Shown here in pieces: positions 49,684 to 57,917 of a stretch of DNA of 64,000 bases. The position numbers were made by a program, and so were the translations under genes. Where the stretch lies: positions 62,001 to 126,000 of the forward strand of contig CAZVBM010000001.1 in assembly GCA_964625885.1 (NCBI GenBank), written 5' to 3'. The notes beneath the pieces are model-generated. The model did no database searches, was not told the DNA's origin, and was given only the letters and a program-made list of their open reading frames with translations. The stretch is from CAZRIZ01 sp964625885 (GTDB taxonomy: Bacteria; Patescibacteriota; Saccharimonadia; Saccharimonadales; Saccharimonadaceae). Position 1 is the stretch's first letter. Each line of letters starts with the position of its first letter.

Positions 49684-50059
49684 CGCCCACCATATTCAGC
49701 GCTTCAGCTACATAGTCGGCAATGTCGGTTGGTTGCATAGTCGATTTATCAATCAGGTGCACTACACCCGCTTGGCGTAAATAATCTGCGTTCATTTGAC
49801 TGGCCGCGCTCGTGCATACCAGAACTGGAACCTTGGCGGTGTCAGCATAAGACATAATTTCTTGTAAAAAACTCAGGCCATTAGCAGCAGGCATTAAGAT
49901 ATCTAATACCACCACATCCGGCCTAAAATCATCCATCGCCTCCATGCCCGACCAAACATCAGGCGCAATTTTTACATCATACTTTTTTAGCAAGGTTCGT
50001 TTAACCAAATTTGCAAACAAAGCATCGTCGTCAACAATCAGCACTCTAGGTGACTTCAT
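49673..50059 (-). CDS. Receiver-only response regulator
   Basis: The 128-residue receiver has acidic residues Asp10-Asp11-Asp12 and phospho-acceptor Asp53 (VLDILMPA). The Lys near the end is in LIDKST. There is no output domain. It overlaps the kinase gene upstream by four bases and recO by 11 bases. It is one of four such receivers in the window. Confidence 0.92.
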   Translation of the reverse strand: MKSPRVLIVDDDALFANLVKRTLLKKYDVKIAPDVWSGMEAMDDFRPDVVVLDILMPAANGLSFLQEIMSYADTAKVPVLVCTSAASQMNADYLRQAGVVHLIDKSTMQPTDIADYVAEALNMVGDDV

Positions 50060-50784
50060 AATAGTGACAACTGCTTAGAGGTATCAAGATCAATAAAGAA
50101 AGTGGCGCCATCATCATGAGCAATACCACCAATACTAGCCTGCATGGCGCTAGCAAACTGGTCAGCTAAATAGAGCCCGAGACCGCTACTGAGCGGCCTG
50201 GACGACTGGGTGCCCGGTACAATTGGTTGACGCCCTTTTAGGCTACGCCAAACTTTTAGCGGCAAACGCGGGCCATAATCGCGGACGGCGATGCGAATTT
50301 TCTGTGGTCTCTTATGAAGTGAGATGTTGATTTCCACAGGGTGCTTCTGATCGGCATAGTGCAGTGCGTTATCACAAAAATTTACTAGAACTGATTTTAA
50401 TAAATCATAGTTAGCCATTGCTAAATAATGTCGCCGCTGCTGTGAGCGCACAACCAGACGCTTTTGATTAATTTCATAATAGCCGGCCATCTCTTCGGCC
50501 ACCTGACGACAAACTTCAGTCGGGCTCAGTGGCTCAAGATTAAACTCTAGTTGTTCTAAATTGCCAACTCGCGCTAGATCGTTAGCCAGCCGTAAGCCTC
50601 GTTCGCTAACCGCCACAATTTGCTGTAAATACTGCCTAGCCTCTTTTTGGCTTAGAGACTCATCGCCACTCAAGAAGAGCGATAATTGACGAACCAGGCA
50701 AAGTGGCGACTTTAACTCGTGCGCTATCGCTACTAGCGAACTGTCCAACACCAAGTCAGCTGACTTTTCTTCACCCATACTCAC
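50056..50784 (-). CDS. Soluble sensor histidine kinase
   Basis: The 242-residue kinase has no membrane helix and no sensor domain, only HisKA (His22 in AIAHELKSPLCL) and a HATPase domain (NFCDNALHYA, RDYGPRLP, SSGLGLYLADQ). The G1 box reads RDYGPRLP instead of the usual DxGxG, a visible change in the ATP-lid region. It must be controlled by another protein. The receiver partner follows at once, with four bases of overlap. Confidence 0.88.
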   Translation of the reverse strand: MSMGEEKSADLVLDSSLVAIAHELKSPLCLVRQLSLFLSGDESLSQKEARQYLQQIVAVSERGLRLANDLARVGNLEQLEFNLEPLSPTEVCRQVAEEMAGYYEINQKRLVVRSQQRRHYLAMANYDLLKSVLVNFCDNALHYADQKHPVEINISLHKRPQKIRIAVRDYGPRLPLKVWRSLKGRQPIVPGTQSSRPLSSGLGLYLADQFASAMQASIGGIAHDDGATFFIDLDTSKQLSLL

Positions 50785-50808
50785 GCTATTATTCTAGCAT
50801 GAGAAAGG

Positions 50809-51492
50809 CTATTTATTAAACGTAACGGTTTTTAGAATAGTATTAAAGTCGGGTATAAATATCTGGGCATCGGTCTGTAAAATAACCGTTTTGTCACGAA
50901 TCTTGAATACCACTGCCGAACCAACAATATTTTTAGACAAGTTACCATTAAATCTAGTGCCTAACACGCTGTTATCGGCTGTGCCCAACGTAATCGTCTC
51001 GGTCTTAATTTCGCCCTTTTTTATTTGAGCGTCGTACTTCTTGACCACATTCTCGTAAGACTGGGCTTCAATACTCATCCTCAGAGCATATCTAGTATCA
51101 GTAGAAATTGGTGGGACGCCGCCGGGATTTAAATAAGCCGAATATGGCATACCAGATCGATTGACGTGCAAACTCCAAGTTTTAGGGTACATAAAAACCA
51201 AACGACCAAAATCGTCTGGGCCAGTAAACTGGTAATTCGGCTGCTTTTCGCGCTCAGCAAAGTCGGCTTCAAGCTTTTCAGCCTGCACTTTTGTCGCCTC
51301 AGCCACCCTAGTGGCTGAAATGGTATCAACATTGTTCTTTTGATCAGAATATTGCATCCAGAGCCAAATCGAAAATCCGCCCAAAGCCGCAGTAAGCAGA
51401 CCAAATAATATTGCCAACACGAGGGACACTCGCCCTTTTGGCTTAATTGGCGCAACTGGCGCCGGTGAAGAATAGAAACTCTGATTTTGCAT
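50809..51492 (-). CDS. Membrane-anchored protein, unknown
   Basis: From ATG at 51492 the 227-residue product has one membrane helix (about 24-47) after a Pro-rich N terminus, a coiled-coil stalk (about 50-80) and an outer globular domain of about 140 residues (GPDDFGRLVFMYPKTWSLHV and on). TATAAT at 51499-51504 is six bases before this ATG; the upstream Met at 51510 would overlap the promoter. PsbP-like domains begin with a similar FxYPxxW pattern, so that family is possible. Function unknown. Confidence 0.65.
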   Translation of the reverse strand: MQNQSFYSSPAPVAPIKPKGRVSLVLAILFGLLTAALGGFSIWLWMQYSDQKNNVDTISATRVAEATKVQAEKLEADFAEREKQPNYQFTGPDDFGRLVFMYPKTWSLHVNRSGMPYSAYLNPGGVPPISTDTRYALRMSIEAQSYENVVKKYDAQIKKGEIKTETITLGTADNSVLGTRFNGNLSKNIVGSAVVFKIRDKTVILQTDAQIFIPDFNTILKTVTFNK

Positions 51493-51558
51493 AAGCTTAT
51501 TATATCTCAAAAGATTACAATTTTACAACACACATATAGCTAATAAGCAGTCGCTAAT

Positions 51559-51741
51559 TTACAACTTAGTAATTTGATTCTTTAAAGCCTCGAGCTGATC
51601 GGTTATGTCTTTTAGTAAAGCTTGAGCTGATTGATATTTTTGCACCGCTTGTTCGATATCAAAATCATCACCCGCAAACCAAGCTGTTATAGCCTCCAGT
51701 TCGGCAATTTGTTCTTTAATAGTTTTATTTTTCTTGGACAT
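51559..51741 (-). CDS. xseB: Exodeoxyribonuclease VII small subunit
   Basis: The 60-residue helical protein follows the XseB pattern (IAELEAITAWFAGDDFDIEQAVQKYQSAQALLKDITDQL). It forms the small subunit of exonuclease VII with XseA. It overlaps the xseA gene by 17 bases. The family usually has the EELE-x-IVxxLExG motif; here it is a looser match. Confidence 0.9.
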   Translation of the reverse strand: MSKKNKTIKEQIAELEAITAWFAGDDFDIEQAVQKYQSAQALLKDITDQLEALKNQITKL

Positions 51742-52819
51742 GTTTTACCTCCGCGGTTATAAAATATTTACTCGTTTCAACCTCTACACTCGTGCCAGGC
51801 TTTATGGCGCCACGCACAATTGCATAACCTCTTTTTAGCACTCGCTCTGGGTTGTAGGATCTTAACAATCGATCAAAAGAGCTAACCACCTCTCCCAACG
51901 CCTGAAAGCGACTGTCCAAAGCACTAACTACACCACCCATAAGTTCGCCAACCACACGGGCCTTATCAGCTAGGCGATCAAGTGCGACCGTCCGCACTGA
52001 CGCAACCTTTTCAGTAGCTAGTTTAATAAAGTCGTCCCGGCTGGGAACGATGATCTGTGCCGCATGACTCGGTGTAGCAGCTGCCACATCAGCAGCCAGG
52101 TCACTCAGGCTCTGATCAACTTCGTGACCTATGCCAGTAACAACTGGAATACGGCTAGCGGCAATCGCTCGCACTAGCTTTTCGTCATTAAAACAGGCCA
52201 GGTCGTCAGCACTGCCACCACCCCGCACGATTGCGATAAGCTCTGGCGCCTCGGCCATCTGGTTAAATTTTTCAATCGCTTCAATAATCTGATCAGCCGC
52301 CGAGTCTCCTTGCACCTGAGTGTGACGTAAAAGTATTTCTAAACCGCCCCAACGCTCACCTAAGATCCGAATAAAGTCCGCATAGCCAGCTGCCTGTTCT
52401 GACGACACAACACCAATGGATTCCGGCAAGTAAGGCAAGGCTCGCTTGCGTGACGCATCAAACAAACCCTCATTAGTTAACTTTTCGCGCAAAATTTCTT
52501 GCGCCTGTTTAATACTTCCCTCACCAACCGGGACGATCCGATCAATCACTAAACTAAACTTACCCCACTTGGTAATTTGTGGTCGCGCATGAGCTCGCAC
52601 CCTCATGCCATCTTCCAGCGGCTGGCGCAAGTAGAATAACGACATAAAACAGTTTACACTAGCCGACTCGTCCTTCAAATCAAAGAAAACGTATTTATTT
52701 TGATTAATTTTAAAGCTCGCTACTTCGCCTTCGATTTCTAGGCTCGGGTAAGCATAGTCCAGGGTTTGATTTAGAACCTCAATCAGATAACTTGGTGTAA
52801 AAATAATTACTTGCTCCAC
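51725..52819 (-). CDS. xseA: Exodeoxyribonuclease VII large subunit
   Basis: The 364-residue product has the OB-fold N terminus (LEIEGEVASFKIN, YVFFDLKDESASVNCF) and the nuclease core (IGVVSSEQAAGYADFI, RGGGSADDLACFND, SRIPVVTGIGHEVDQSLSD, AATPSHAAQ). The long C-terminal coiled coil of larger members is shortened. It degrades single-stranded DNA from either end. The start is GTG at 52819; TATACT (52827-52832) is seven bases upstream, so it is probably leaderless. Confidence 0.94.
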   Translation of the reverse strand: MEQVIIFTPSYLIEVLNQTLDYAYPSLEIEGEVASFKINQNKYVFFDLKDESASVNCFMSLFYLRQPLEDGMRVRAHARPQITKWGKFSLVIDRIVPVGEGSIKQAQEILREKLTNEGLFDASRKRALPYLPESIGVVSSEQAAGYADFIRILGERWGGLEILLRHTQVQGDSAADQIIEAIEKFNQMAEAPELIAIVRGGGSADDLACFNDEKLVRAIAASRIPVVTGIGHEVDQSLSDLAADVAAATPSHAAQIIVPSRDDFIKLATEKVASVRTVALDRLADKARVVGELMGGVVSALDSRFQALGEVVSSFDRLLRSYNPERVLKRGYAIVRGAIKPGTSVEVETSKYFITAEVKHVQEK

Positions 52820-52826
52820 AGGTTAA

Positions 52827-52861
52827 AGTATATCACCAAAACACTGCATGGGTGTTATACT
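52827..52861. promoter_or_regulatory. Divergent promoters of xseA and the RNA methylase
   Basis: Minus: TATACT at 52827-52832 before the xseA GTG. Plus: TATACT at 52856-52861, nine bases before the methylase ATG. The start points are only about 50 bases apart. Confidence 0.6.
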
Positions 52862-52870
52862 TTAAAGTAT

Positions 52871-54040
52871 ATGTTAATTGCTATTTTGGGACGACAACCG
52901 GATCTGTCGCTGGCAGAGCTAGAAAATTATTTTGGTAGCAGCCTGGTGACCAGGTTCAACCATGACATTGCTCTGGTGCAAGCCGACCACGCCAACATCA
53001 ATCACTTTGGCGGCGTCTTGAAGTTCGCTCACGTCAAAGACGATGTTACATCTAAATCACTTCAGCAGAACTTAAGAGACATCGAAAAGAGCTGCGCCAA
53101 AAACATTCCAACCGACCAGGGAAAAATCACCCTAGGCCTTAGCTGGTACGGCAATCAAATTCCTTTGAAGCTACTACACAATCTGGCGATGAAAACCAAA
53201 TTTAGCCTTAGAAAAGCTGGTGCCAGTGTGCGGCTACTACCAACCGATCAATTAACAATCTCAACCGCCACCGCTCACCACAATCAATTGGGCAAGAACC
53301 CAAAGAAGATTGAAATTATAGTAGCTAGTAACAAAAACCGCGTCTTAGTTGGGCACAGCATCGGCGCACAGAACATTTCTGCTTACCGAGACCGAGACCA
53401 AAAACGCCCAAAACGAGACAGTAAAGTCGGCATGTTGCCGCCTAAGCTAGCACAAATTATCATTAATCTATCTCGCCCCCATCCAGCCGCATCAGACAGA
53501 AATCTTACTCTACTTGACCCGTTTTGCGGCACCGGAGTTATACTCCAGGAGGCTCACTTACTCGGTTTCGACATAATTGGTAGTGATATTGAGCCGCGCA
53601 TGGTTGATTACTCGCGCCAAAACTTAACCTGGCTATCAAAAGAGGCTCAACCCAAGCTTATAGTTGGTGACGCTACCAAAGCCCAATGGCCGCACTTTAA
53701 TTGCGTTGCTAGCGAAGCCTATCTCGGCAAACCTTTTGGCACCGCTCCCACTGCTAGCCAGATCATGACTGAGAAAAAATTAGTCGAACCGATTCTGACT
53801 CAATTTTTAAAAAATCTACGTCAACAAATACCCGATGACGGCCAGGTTTGCCTAGCCGTACCCGCCTGGCTGCAGCCCGACGGTACATACGCTGATCTAA
53901 ATCTAGTTCAACCTAAGCAAATCGAGCAACTAGGCTTTTGCTACAAATCGTTCGCATTGGTTAGTAGAGACCTGCTTTATTGCCGACCTGGGCAGTCTGT
54001 CGCCCGGCGGTTACTGGTGTTGCGACCAAAAAATGATTGA
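52871..54040 (+). CDS. TRM11/COG1041-like RNA methyltransferase
   Basis: From ATG at 52871 the product is 389 residues. The N-terminal part (LGRQPDLSLAELENYFG) resembles the start of the TRM11-like family with a THUMP-like domain. The AdoMet core is at LLDPFCGTGVILQEAHLLGFDIIGSDIE (motif I), with VGDATKAQW next. The catalytic motif is SEAYLGKPF; canonical members have DPPYG there, so activity may differ. Such enzymes modify guanosine in tRNA. An upstream Met at 52811 is rejected because the -10 box lies inside that extension. Confidence 0.75.
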   Translation: MLIAILGRQPDLSLAELENYFGSSLVTRFNHDIALVQADHANINHFGGVLKFAHVKDDVTSKSLQQNLRDIEKSCAKNIPTDQGKITLGLSWYGNQIPLKLLHNLAMKTKFSLRKAGASVRLLPTDQLTISTATAHHNQLGKNPKKIEIIVASNKNRVLVGHSIGAQNISAYRDRDQKRPKRDSKVGMLPPKLAQIIINLSRPHPAASDRNLTLLDPFCGTGVILQEAHLLGFDIIGSDIEPRMVDYSRQNLTWLSKEAQPKLIVGDATKAQWPHFNCVASEAYLGKPFGTAPTASQIMTEKKLVEPILTQFLKNLRQQIPDDGQVCLAVPAWLQPDGTYADLNLVQPKQIEQLGFCYKSFALVSRDLLYCRPGQSVARRLLVLRPKND

Positions 54041-54121
54041 CTGATTCGCTAAAATGATGTAAAATGTACGAAGTTTTATCTAGGTCAAATAACATAATCA
54101 ACACACGAGGAGTAAATTTAG

Positions 54122-54394
54122 ATGTCAACAGTTAAAGCTGGTGGATCAAGCAAGAACGTCCACAACAATCCGGGCCAAAGGCTTGGTATTAAGCGTTTCG
54201 CTGGCGAGAAAGTTAACGCCGGAGAAATCATTGTCCGTCAAGTCGGCTCAAATAAAATCGCCGGCGACGGCACCTATATGAGCAAAGATTTTACAATCCA
54301 CGCCGCCAAGGATGGAGTTGTTAACTTTAAGAAGATTAAGAAAACTCGCTTCACTGGCCGAACTGTACCACGAACCCAAGTCGTAGTTGAGTAA
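54122..54394 (+). CDS. rpmA: Ribosomal protein L27
   Basis: The 90-residue protein begins MSTVKAGGSSKNVHNNPGQR and continues LGIKRFAGEKVNAGEIIVRQ, the L27 signature. Its N terminus reaches the peptidyl-transferase centre. GAGGAG precedes ATG. The usual partner rplU (L21) is not adjacent. A terminator follows. Confidence 0.97.
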   Translation: MSTVKAGGSSKNVHNNPGQRLGIKRFAGEKVNAGEIIVRQVGSNKIAGDGTYMSKDFTIHAAKDGVVNFKKIKKTRFTGRTVPRTQVVVE

Positions 54395-54410
54395 AAACAA
54401 ATAGTCACCT

Positions 54411-54440
54411 AAAAATAGCCCGATACTGGGCTATTTTCTT
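54411..54440. terminator. Shared terminator of rpmA and yvcK
   Basis: AAAATAGCCC-GATACT-GGGCTATTTT with A and T tracts on both sides. The yvcK stop (54431-54433) lies inside it. Confidence 0.9.
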
Positions 54441-55471
54441 AGCCCAGCGTTAGAGACCAGCCAGTCTTTATAGATGTCCAGTATAGCTCGCGCTACCAGC
54501 TCGGAATCGTGACGAATTAATGTGCGCTGAGCCGCCATCGGATCACTTTTAGCACCGCTTTGCCAAATCTGATTAGACAGTAGGTTTCTCCCAATAGTCT
54601 TGTAGTGCCGATTGTCAAAGTCCCTCTCACAATAATCAACTGGCATCTCGCCGTCTTTAGCATATTTTTTTAACAACTCTCGGCTAGGCTTCTCGGTATT
54701 ATAGAGCACGTAATCAACCACCGGATACCCAATAAAGCGCTCAATCTCAGACACGTAGTCTTTAACCCGATATCCATCGGCATGCCCAGGCTTATTAACC
54801 AAATTGCAAACTTGAACAATCGGTGCCTTAGCTTTTGCTAAAGCCTTACCTACCCCGGGCACGATCAAGGTTGCGGACAGACTATGATATAAGCTACCAG
54901 GCGCAATCACCACCAAATCAGCCTGACTAATAGCCGCCAAAGCGCGTGGATTGACCTTAGCCCTTGGCTCTAACCACAACTCTGGTTTATTCTTTTTAAA
55001 ATCGGACATTTCAATGTTATATTGCCCTCGCACAATCTTGTCACCAAATTTAGCCACCAAGGTAGTGTTAGTTAATGTAATAGGCTCAACAGTACCGACA
55101 ATGTTTAAAACCCGACTTGCCACCTTAACCCCTTCAGCAAAATCACCAGTCATCTTTTCAAGCGCCGATAAGAAAATATTGCCAAAAGTATGCCCCTCCA
55201 TTGAGCCAGAGTCAAAACGATAGCTAAACAGATCACGAACTTCTGGCGTACGCGATAATGCCACCAGACACTGTCTAACGTCGCCGGGTGGTAAAACACC
55301 CAGTTCATCGCGCAAAACCCCCGTTGAGCCGCCATCATCTACCATATTAACCAGGGCGGCAATTTGACTAGTGTGATTCTTTAGCGCCGACAGCAAAGTG
55401 AAACTACCAGTTCCACCGCCGATCAAAGCGATTTTTATTTCAGTTGGAGCGAAAATTTGGTATCTTACCAT
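54431..55471 (-). CDS. yvcK: YvcK/CofD-like protein (gluconeogenesis factor family)
   Basis: From ATG at 55471 the product is 346 residues. It has the UDP-sugar-binding CofD-like fold: KIALIGGGTGSFTLLSALK, NMVDDGGSTGVLRDELGVLPPGDVRQCL and GNIFLSALEKM. YvcK proteins affect peptidoglycan metabolism and cell shape during gluconeogenic growth, and bind UDP-GlcNAc. The upstream Met at 55513 would overlap the previous gene, so ATG at 55471 is preferred. It ends in a shared terminator. Confidence 0.9.
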   Translation of the reverse strand: MVRYQIFAPTEIKIALIGGGTGSFTLLSALKNHTSQIAALVNMVDDGGSTGVLRDELGVLPPGDVRQCLVALSRTPEVRDLFSYRFDSGSMEGHTFGNIFLSALEKMTGDFAEGVKVASRVLNIVGTVEPITLTNTTLVAKFGDKIVRGQYNIEMSDFKKNKPELWLEPRAKVNPRALAAISQADLVVIAPGSLYHSLSATLIVPGVGKALAKAKAPIVQVCNLVNKPGHADGYRVKDYVSEIERFIGYPVVDYVLYNTEKPSRELLKKYAKDGEMPVDYCERDFDNRHYKTIGRNLLSNQIWQSGAKSDPMAAQRTLIRHDSELVARAILDIYKDWLVSNAGLRK

Positions 55472-55481
55472 AAGCCCTAAG

Positions 55482-56468
55482 CTAGCCGCGTGGCGGCTCG
55501 CCCTCTGGCTCACCCATCACCTTCTTAGACAACACCTCGTAACGCTTATTGGAAACCGACGCTAACATATAATCTTCGTTAAGTAGCCCTAAGAACATAT
55601 CAAGATCATTACCATCCATAATAATGATCGCATTTTTGTCGTCAGTCATTAATTCTAGCTGCATAGTGTCGGCGTATTCAATTAATTCTTCCTGGCTCAT
55701 CTCCGGCAATTCCAGTTTTTGTAATTTAGCAAGCGTGCGTTTACGTTCACGCGCTAGTGTCTGAATAGTTAAGCCATCTGGCAAAACCAAGCTGTATTTC
55801 TCCTCAATGGCCCTGATTTTTGCCTCAGCAATCATGGTTTTTTGATAATCATAACTAAATAGCCTTTCAAACTTTAGTGGGCTAAAAACAAATATCTGCC
55901 TACCAATGAACAGGACTTGATTATCCAGCGGCATCTTTAAGGCTACGTCGCTACTTAACGACTCAATCTTATTAACATTCAACTGCCAAGCGGTTGGACC
56001 ACTAACTGCCTGCGAGACCGATAGTCCCTTGGCAATAAAGAATGGTTCTAGACCTGACTGAGCAGGTGGCTCAACTCGTACAATCACGCCCTTTATCTTA
56101 AAGCCATATTCTTCAAATGAATAATCAGCAATCTCATTTTGACGGTTATTTAAGAAGTCCAACAAATAGCTCGCTCGCTCTACTTCTTCTAGAGAAGTAG
56201 TCAAGATCACATCTTTGGTTTTATCGATAACCTCGTATGGTATAACCGACAACCCGGTCTCGGCACCCTGATTAACCGAGTTGATTAAATCGTAAAGAAA
56301 TACTGTCTTGGCTTGGTTGACTATATCACTACTGAGCTTTAAGCGAAACGGTGTAAAAAACCGATTGAATATATACACCTCAACATCAAAATCTTTCTTG
56401 TGCTGTTCCGCCAAGTTAGCCCAGCTAAACAGATCAAATTTACTAACTTTTTCCACTTTTTCCGCCAT
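55482..56468 (-). CDS. DUF4868 (KwaB-like) protein
   Basis: From ATG at 56468 (one base after the upstream stop, with AAAGGT in reach) the product is 328 residues, soluble. The C-terminal half matches the DUF4868 pattern: VALKMPLDNQVLFIGRQIF, then FSPLKFERLFSYDYQ, then a helix AEAKIRAIEE, and a Lys/Arg-rich segment TLARERKRTLAKLQKL. DUF4868 is the family of KwaB in the Kiwa anti-phage system. KwaA, a small multi-pass membrane protein, is not found next to it. The match is from memory and should be tested. It is translationally coupled to the CYTH-like gene. Confidence 0.6.
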   Translation of the reverse strand: MAEKVEKVSKFDLFSWANLAEQHKKDFDVEVYIFNRFFTPFRLKLSSDIVNQAKTVFLYDLINSVNQGAETGLSVIPYEVIDKTKDVILTTSLEEVERASYLLDFLNNRQNEIADYSFEEYGFKIKGVIVRVEPPAQSGLEPFFIAKGLSVSQAVSGPTAWQLNVNKIESLSSDVALKMPLDNQVLFIGRQIFVFSPLKFERLFSYDYQKTMIAEAKIRAIEEKYSLVLPDGLTIQTLARERKRTLAKLQKLELPEMSQEELIEYADTMQLELMTDDKNAIIIMDGNDLDMFLGLLNEDYMLASVSNKRYEVLSKKVMGEPEGEPPRG

Positions 56469-56469
56469 A

Positions 56470-57012
56470 TCAACCTTTCTGTTTCTCAATTTCAATATAT
56501 TCTTGAGCCCGCTTCATGTGATCTAAATCCAAACTCGCCAAGACTTCTTCCAGCTCGCGAACATCGCCCCAGGCGTCGTCCGAAAGAGTTTGTTCGATTT
56601 TTAGATAATAGGTCTCGTGATTGTCAATTGTATCAAGGCTAATCAGTATATTGCCCGCCAAAACTTGACTGCGAATCTTAGTCACCTGGCCATAGAATTC
56701 ATAACCGATATGCGCCACAATGTGTGCCAATTGAGTGTTATCAAAGATTTGTGTGTGGTAATAAACTATGGTGTTATCAGCCATGAACCGCTTAAACACT
56801 AGCTGATGTGTGTCTTTACCATCAACTGTCTTGGTGCGGATAATTAACTTTGGTGATTTAGTTGCGCTACCATAGGCGGACTTGTAGTTCATCGGCAAAA
56901 AAACTCGGTCAAACTCTGTAAACTCTGGCCCAAACTTTCTACCCGCATATTTTAGAGGCAGAGTCGCCTTACCGCGATCGGTCAACTTTACCTTAACAGC
57001 AATCTTCTTCAT
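56470..57012 (-). CDS. CYTH-like protein with degenerate EXEXK motif
   Basis: From ATG at 57012 (AAGGAG nine bases upstream) the product is 180 residues. Segments LIIRTKTVDGKDTHQLVFKR, YYHTQIFDN, HIGYEFYGQVTKIRSQ and NILISLDTIDNHETYYLKIEQ follow the CYTH/triphosphate-tunnel pattern in order: RiR, K strand, E strand, K-x-R and D-x-V-x-x-x-xxxEIE. The N-terminal EXEXK that binds metal is changed to A-V-K-V-K, so it may bind but not cut its ligand. Reading from 57063 would place KELELMKK before it. It precedes and is coupled to the DUF4868 gene. Confidence 0.55.
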   Translation of the reverse strand: MKKIAVKVKLTDRGKATLPLKYAGRKFGPEFTEFDRVFLPMNYKSAYGSATKSPKLIIRTKTVDGKDTHQLVFKRFMADNTIVYYHTQIFDNTQLAHIVAHIGYEFYGQVTKIRSQVLAGNILISLDTIDNHETYYLKIEQTLSDDAWGDVRELEEVLASLDLDHMKRAQEYIEIEKQKG

Positions 57013-57430
57013 TAATTCTAGCTCCTTTTCGGGCTCGATTAGCCCAATCGTCAACTGTTTCATTTAATTTATTATTAGCGTGCCCACGCACCCAAATTAG
57101 AGTCGCCTGGGATTTATTATAAAGCCCGTAAGCCTCCTGCACCAAATCAAGATTTTTAATATCACCCTTCTTTTTGCGCCAACCATTTGCCTCCCAGCCC
57201 TTCGCCCACTTAGTCAAAACATTCAACCAAAATTCACTATCAGTAAATATCTGACAGGGTTGGCCATTCGCTAAATTCAAGGCCGCGACAATCGCCGCCG
57301 CCTCCATACGAATATTAGTTGTTTGCTTTTCACCACCCAAGGCTAGTGGGTGACCATTGCCGTCAATCACAGCATAACCACCCGGGCCTGGATTGGGGGA
57401 AGCCGATCCATCAGTATAAAAAGTTAACAT
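56993..57430 (-). CDS. rnhA: Ribonuclease HI
   Basis: From ATG at 57430 the enzyme has 145 residues. The catalytic set is visible: Asp in FYTDGSASPNPGPGG, Glu in IRMEAAAIVAAL, Asp in IFTDSEFW, and the final Asp in ETVDDWANRAR. It removes RNA from RNA-DNA hybrids. TATAAT at 57441-57446 is ten bases before this ATG, so it is preferred over a GTG-started longer frame (57481). It overlaps the CYTH gene by 20 bases. Confidence 0.95.
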   Translation of the reverse strand: MLTFYTDGSASPNPGPGGYAVIDGNGHPLALGGEKQTTNIRMEAAAIVAALNLANGQPCQIFTDSEFWLNVLTKWAKGWEANGWRKKKGDIKNLDLVQEAYGLYNKSQATLIWVRGHANNKLNETVDDWANRARKGARINEEDCC

Positions 57431-57450
57431 ATTACTACTAATTATATCAT

Positions 57451-57478
57451 TAAAAATCTGCACCAAGCGGTGCAGATT
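57451..57478 (-). terminator. Terminator of the lone receiver gene
   Basis: AATCTGCACC-GCTT-GGTGCAGATT followed on the minus strand by TTTAAT; it ends just before the rnhA -10 box. Confidence 0.85.
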
Positions 57479-57500
57479 CACGAACCAGATTTATAGTCGC

Positions 57501-57875
57501 CTACTCAGCACCTAAGTGATGCTTAACACGCGAAACTACATCACTAATGACCACCTGAGACTTAACTAGATAATCGTCCGCCCCTAAACTTTGCGCTCGC
57601 TCCTTGTCCTTATCTTGGCTGAGAGCGGTTAACATCACTACTTTGATCTTAGCTGTTTCCGGTGTATTGCGCAGAATATCAAGCACATCAAAACCCGAAA
57701 CTCGTGGCATCATCACGTCTAATACAATTAAGTCAGGCTGGTACTCCAGAGCAGCACTCAGGGCCTTTTCGCCATCATGCACTTCCCTAACCTCAAAACC
57801 TTCCAGCTCTAATCGAGTTCTATAAACTGTCGCCAGAGCAATGTCGTCTTCTACTAATAAAATCTTTTTTGTCAT
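57501..57875 (-). CDS. Receiver-only response regulator (orphan)
   Basis: The 124-residue receiver has Glu9-Asp10-Asp11 and phospho-acceptor Asp53 (VLDVMMPR); the switch Thr and Lys are in VVMLTALS and YLVKSQV. It resembles the receiver part of the protein at 20625 (both have PDLI-x-x-DVMMP and GADxYLVKSQV). No kinase is adjacent, so it may share a kinase with that pair. It has its own terminator. No output domain. Confidence 0.93.
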   Translation of the reverse strand: MTKKILLVEDDIALATVYRTRLELEGFEVREVHDGEKALSAALEYQPDLIVLDVMMPRVSGFDVLDILRNTPETAKIKVVMLTALSQDKDKERAQSLGADDYLVKSQVVISDVVSRVKHHLGAE

Positions 57876-57917
57876 AATACCCCTATCTTACTAATTTTTT
57901 AAACTTATCACAAGTGT

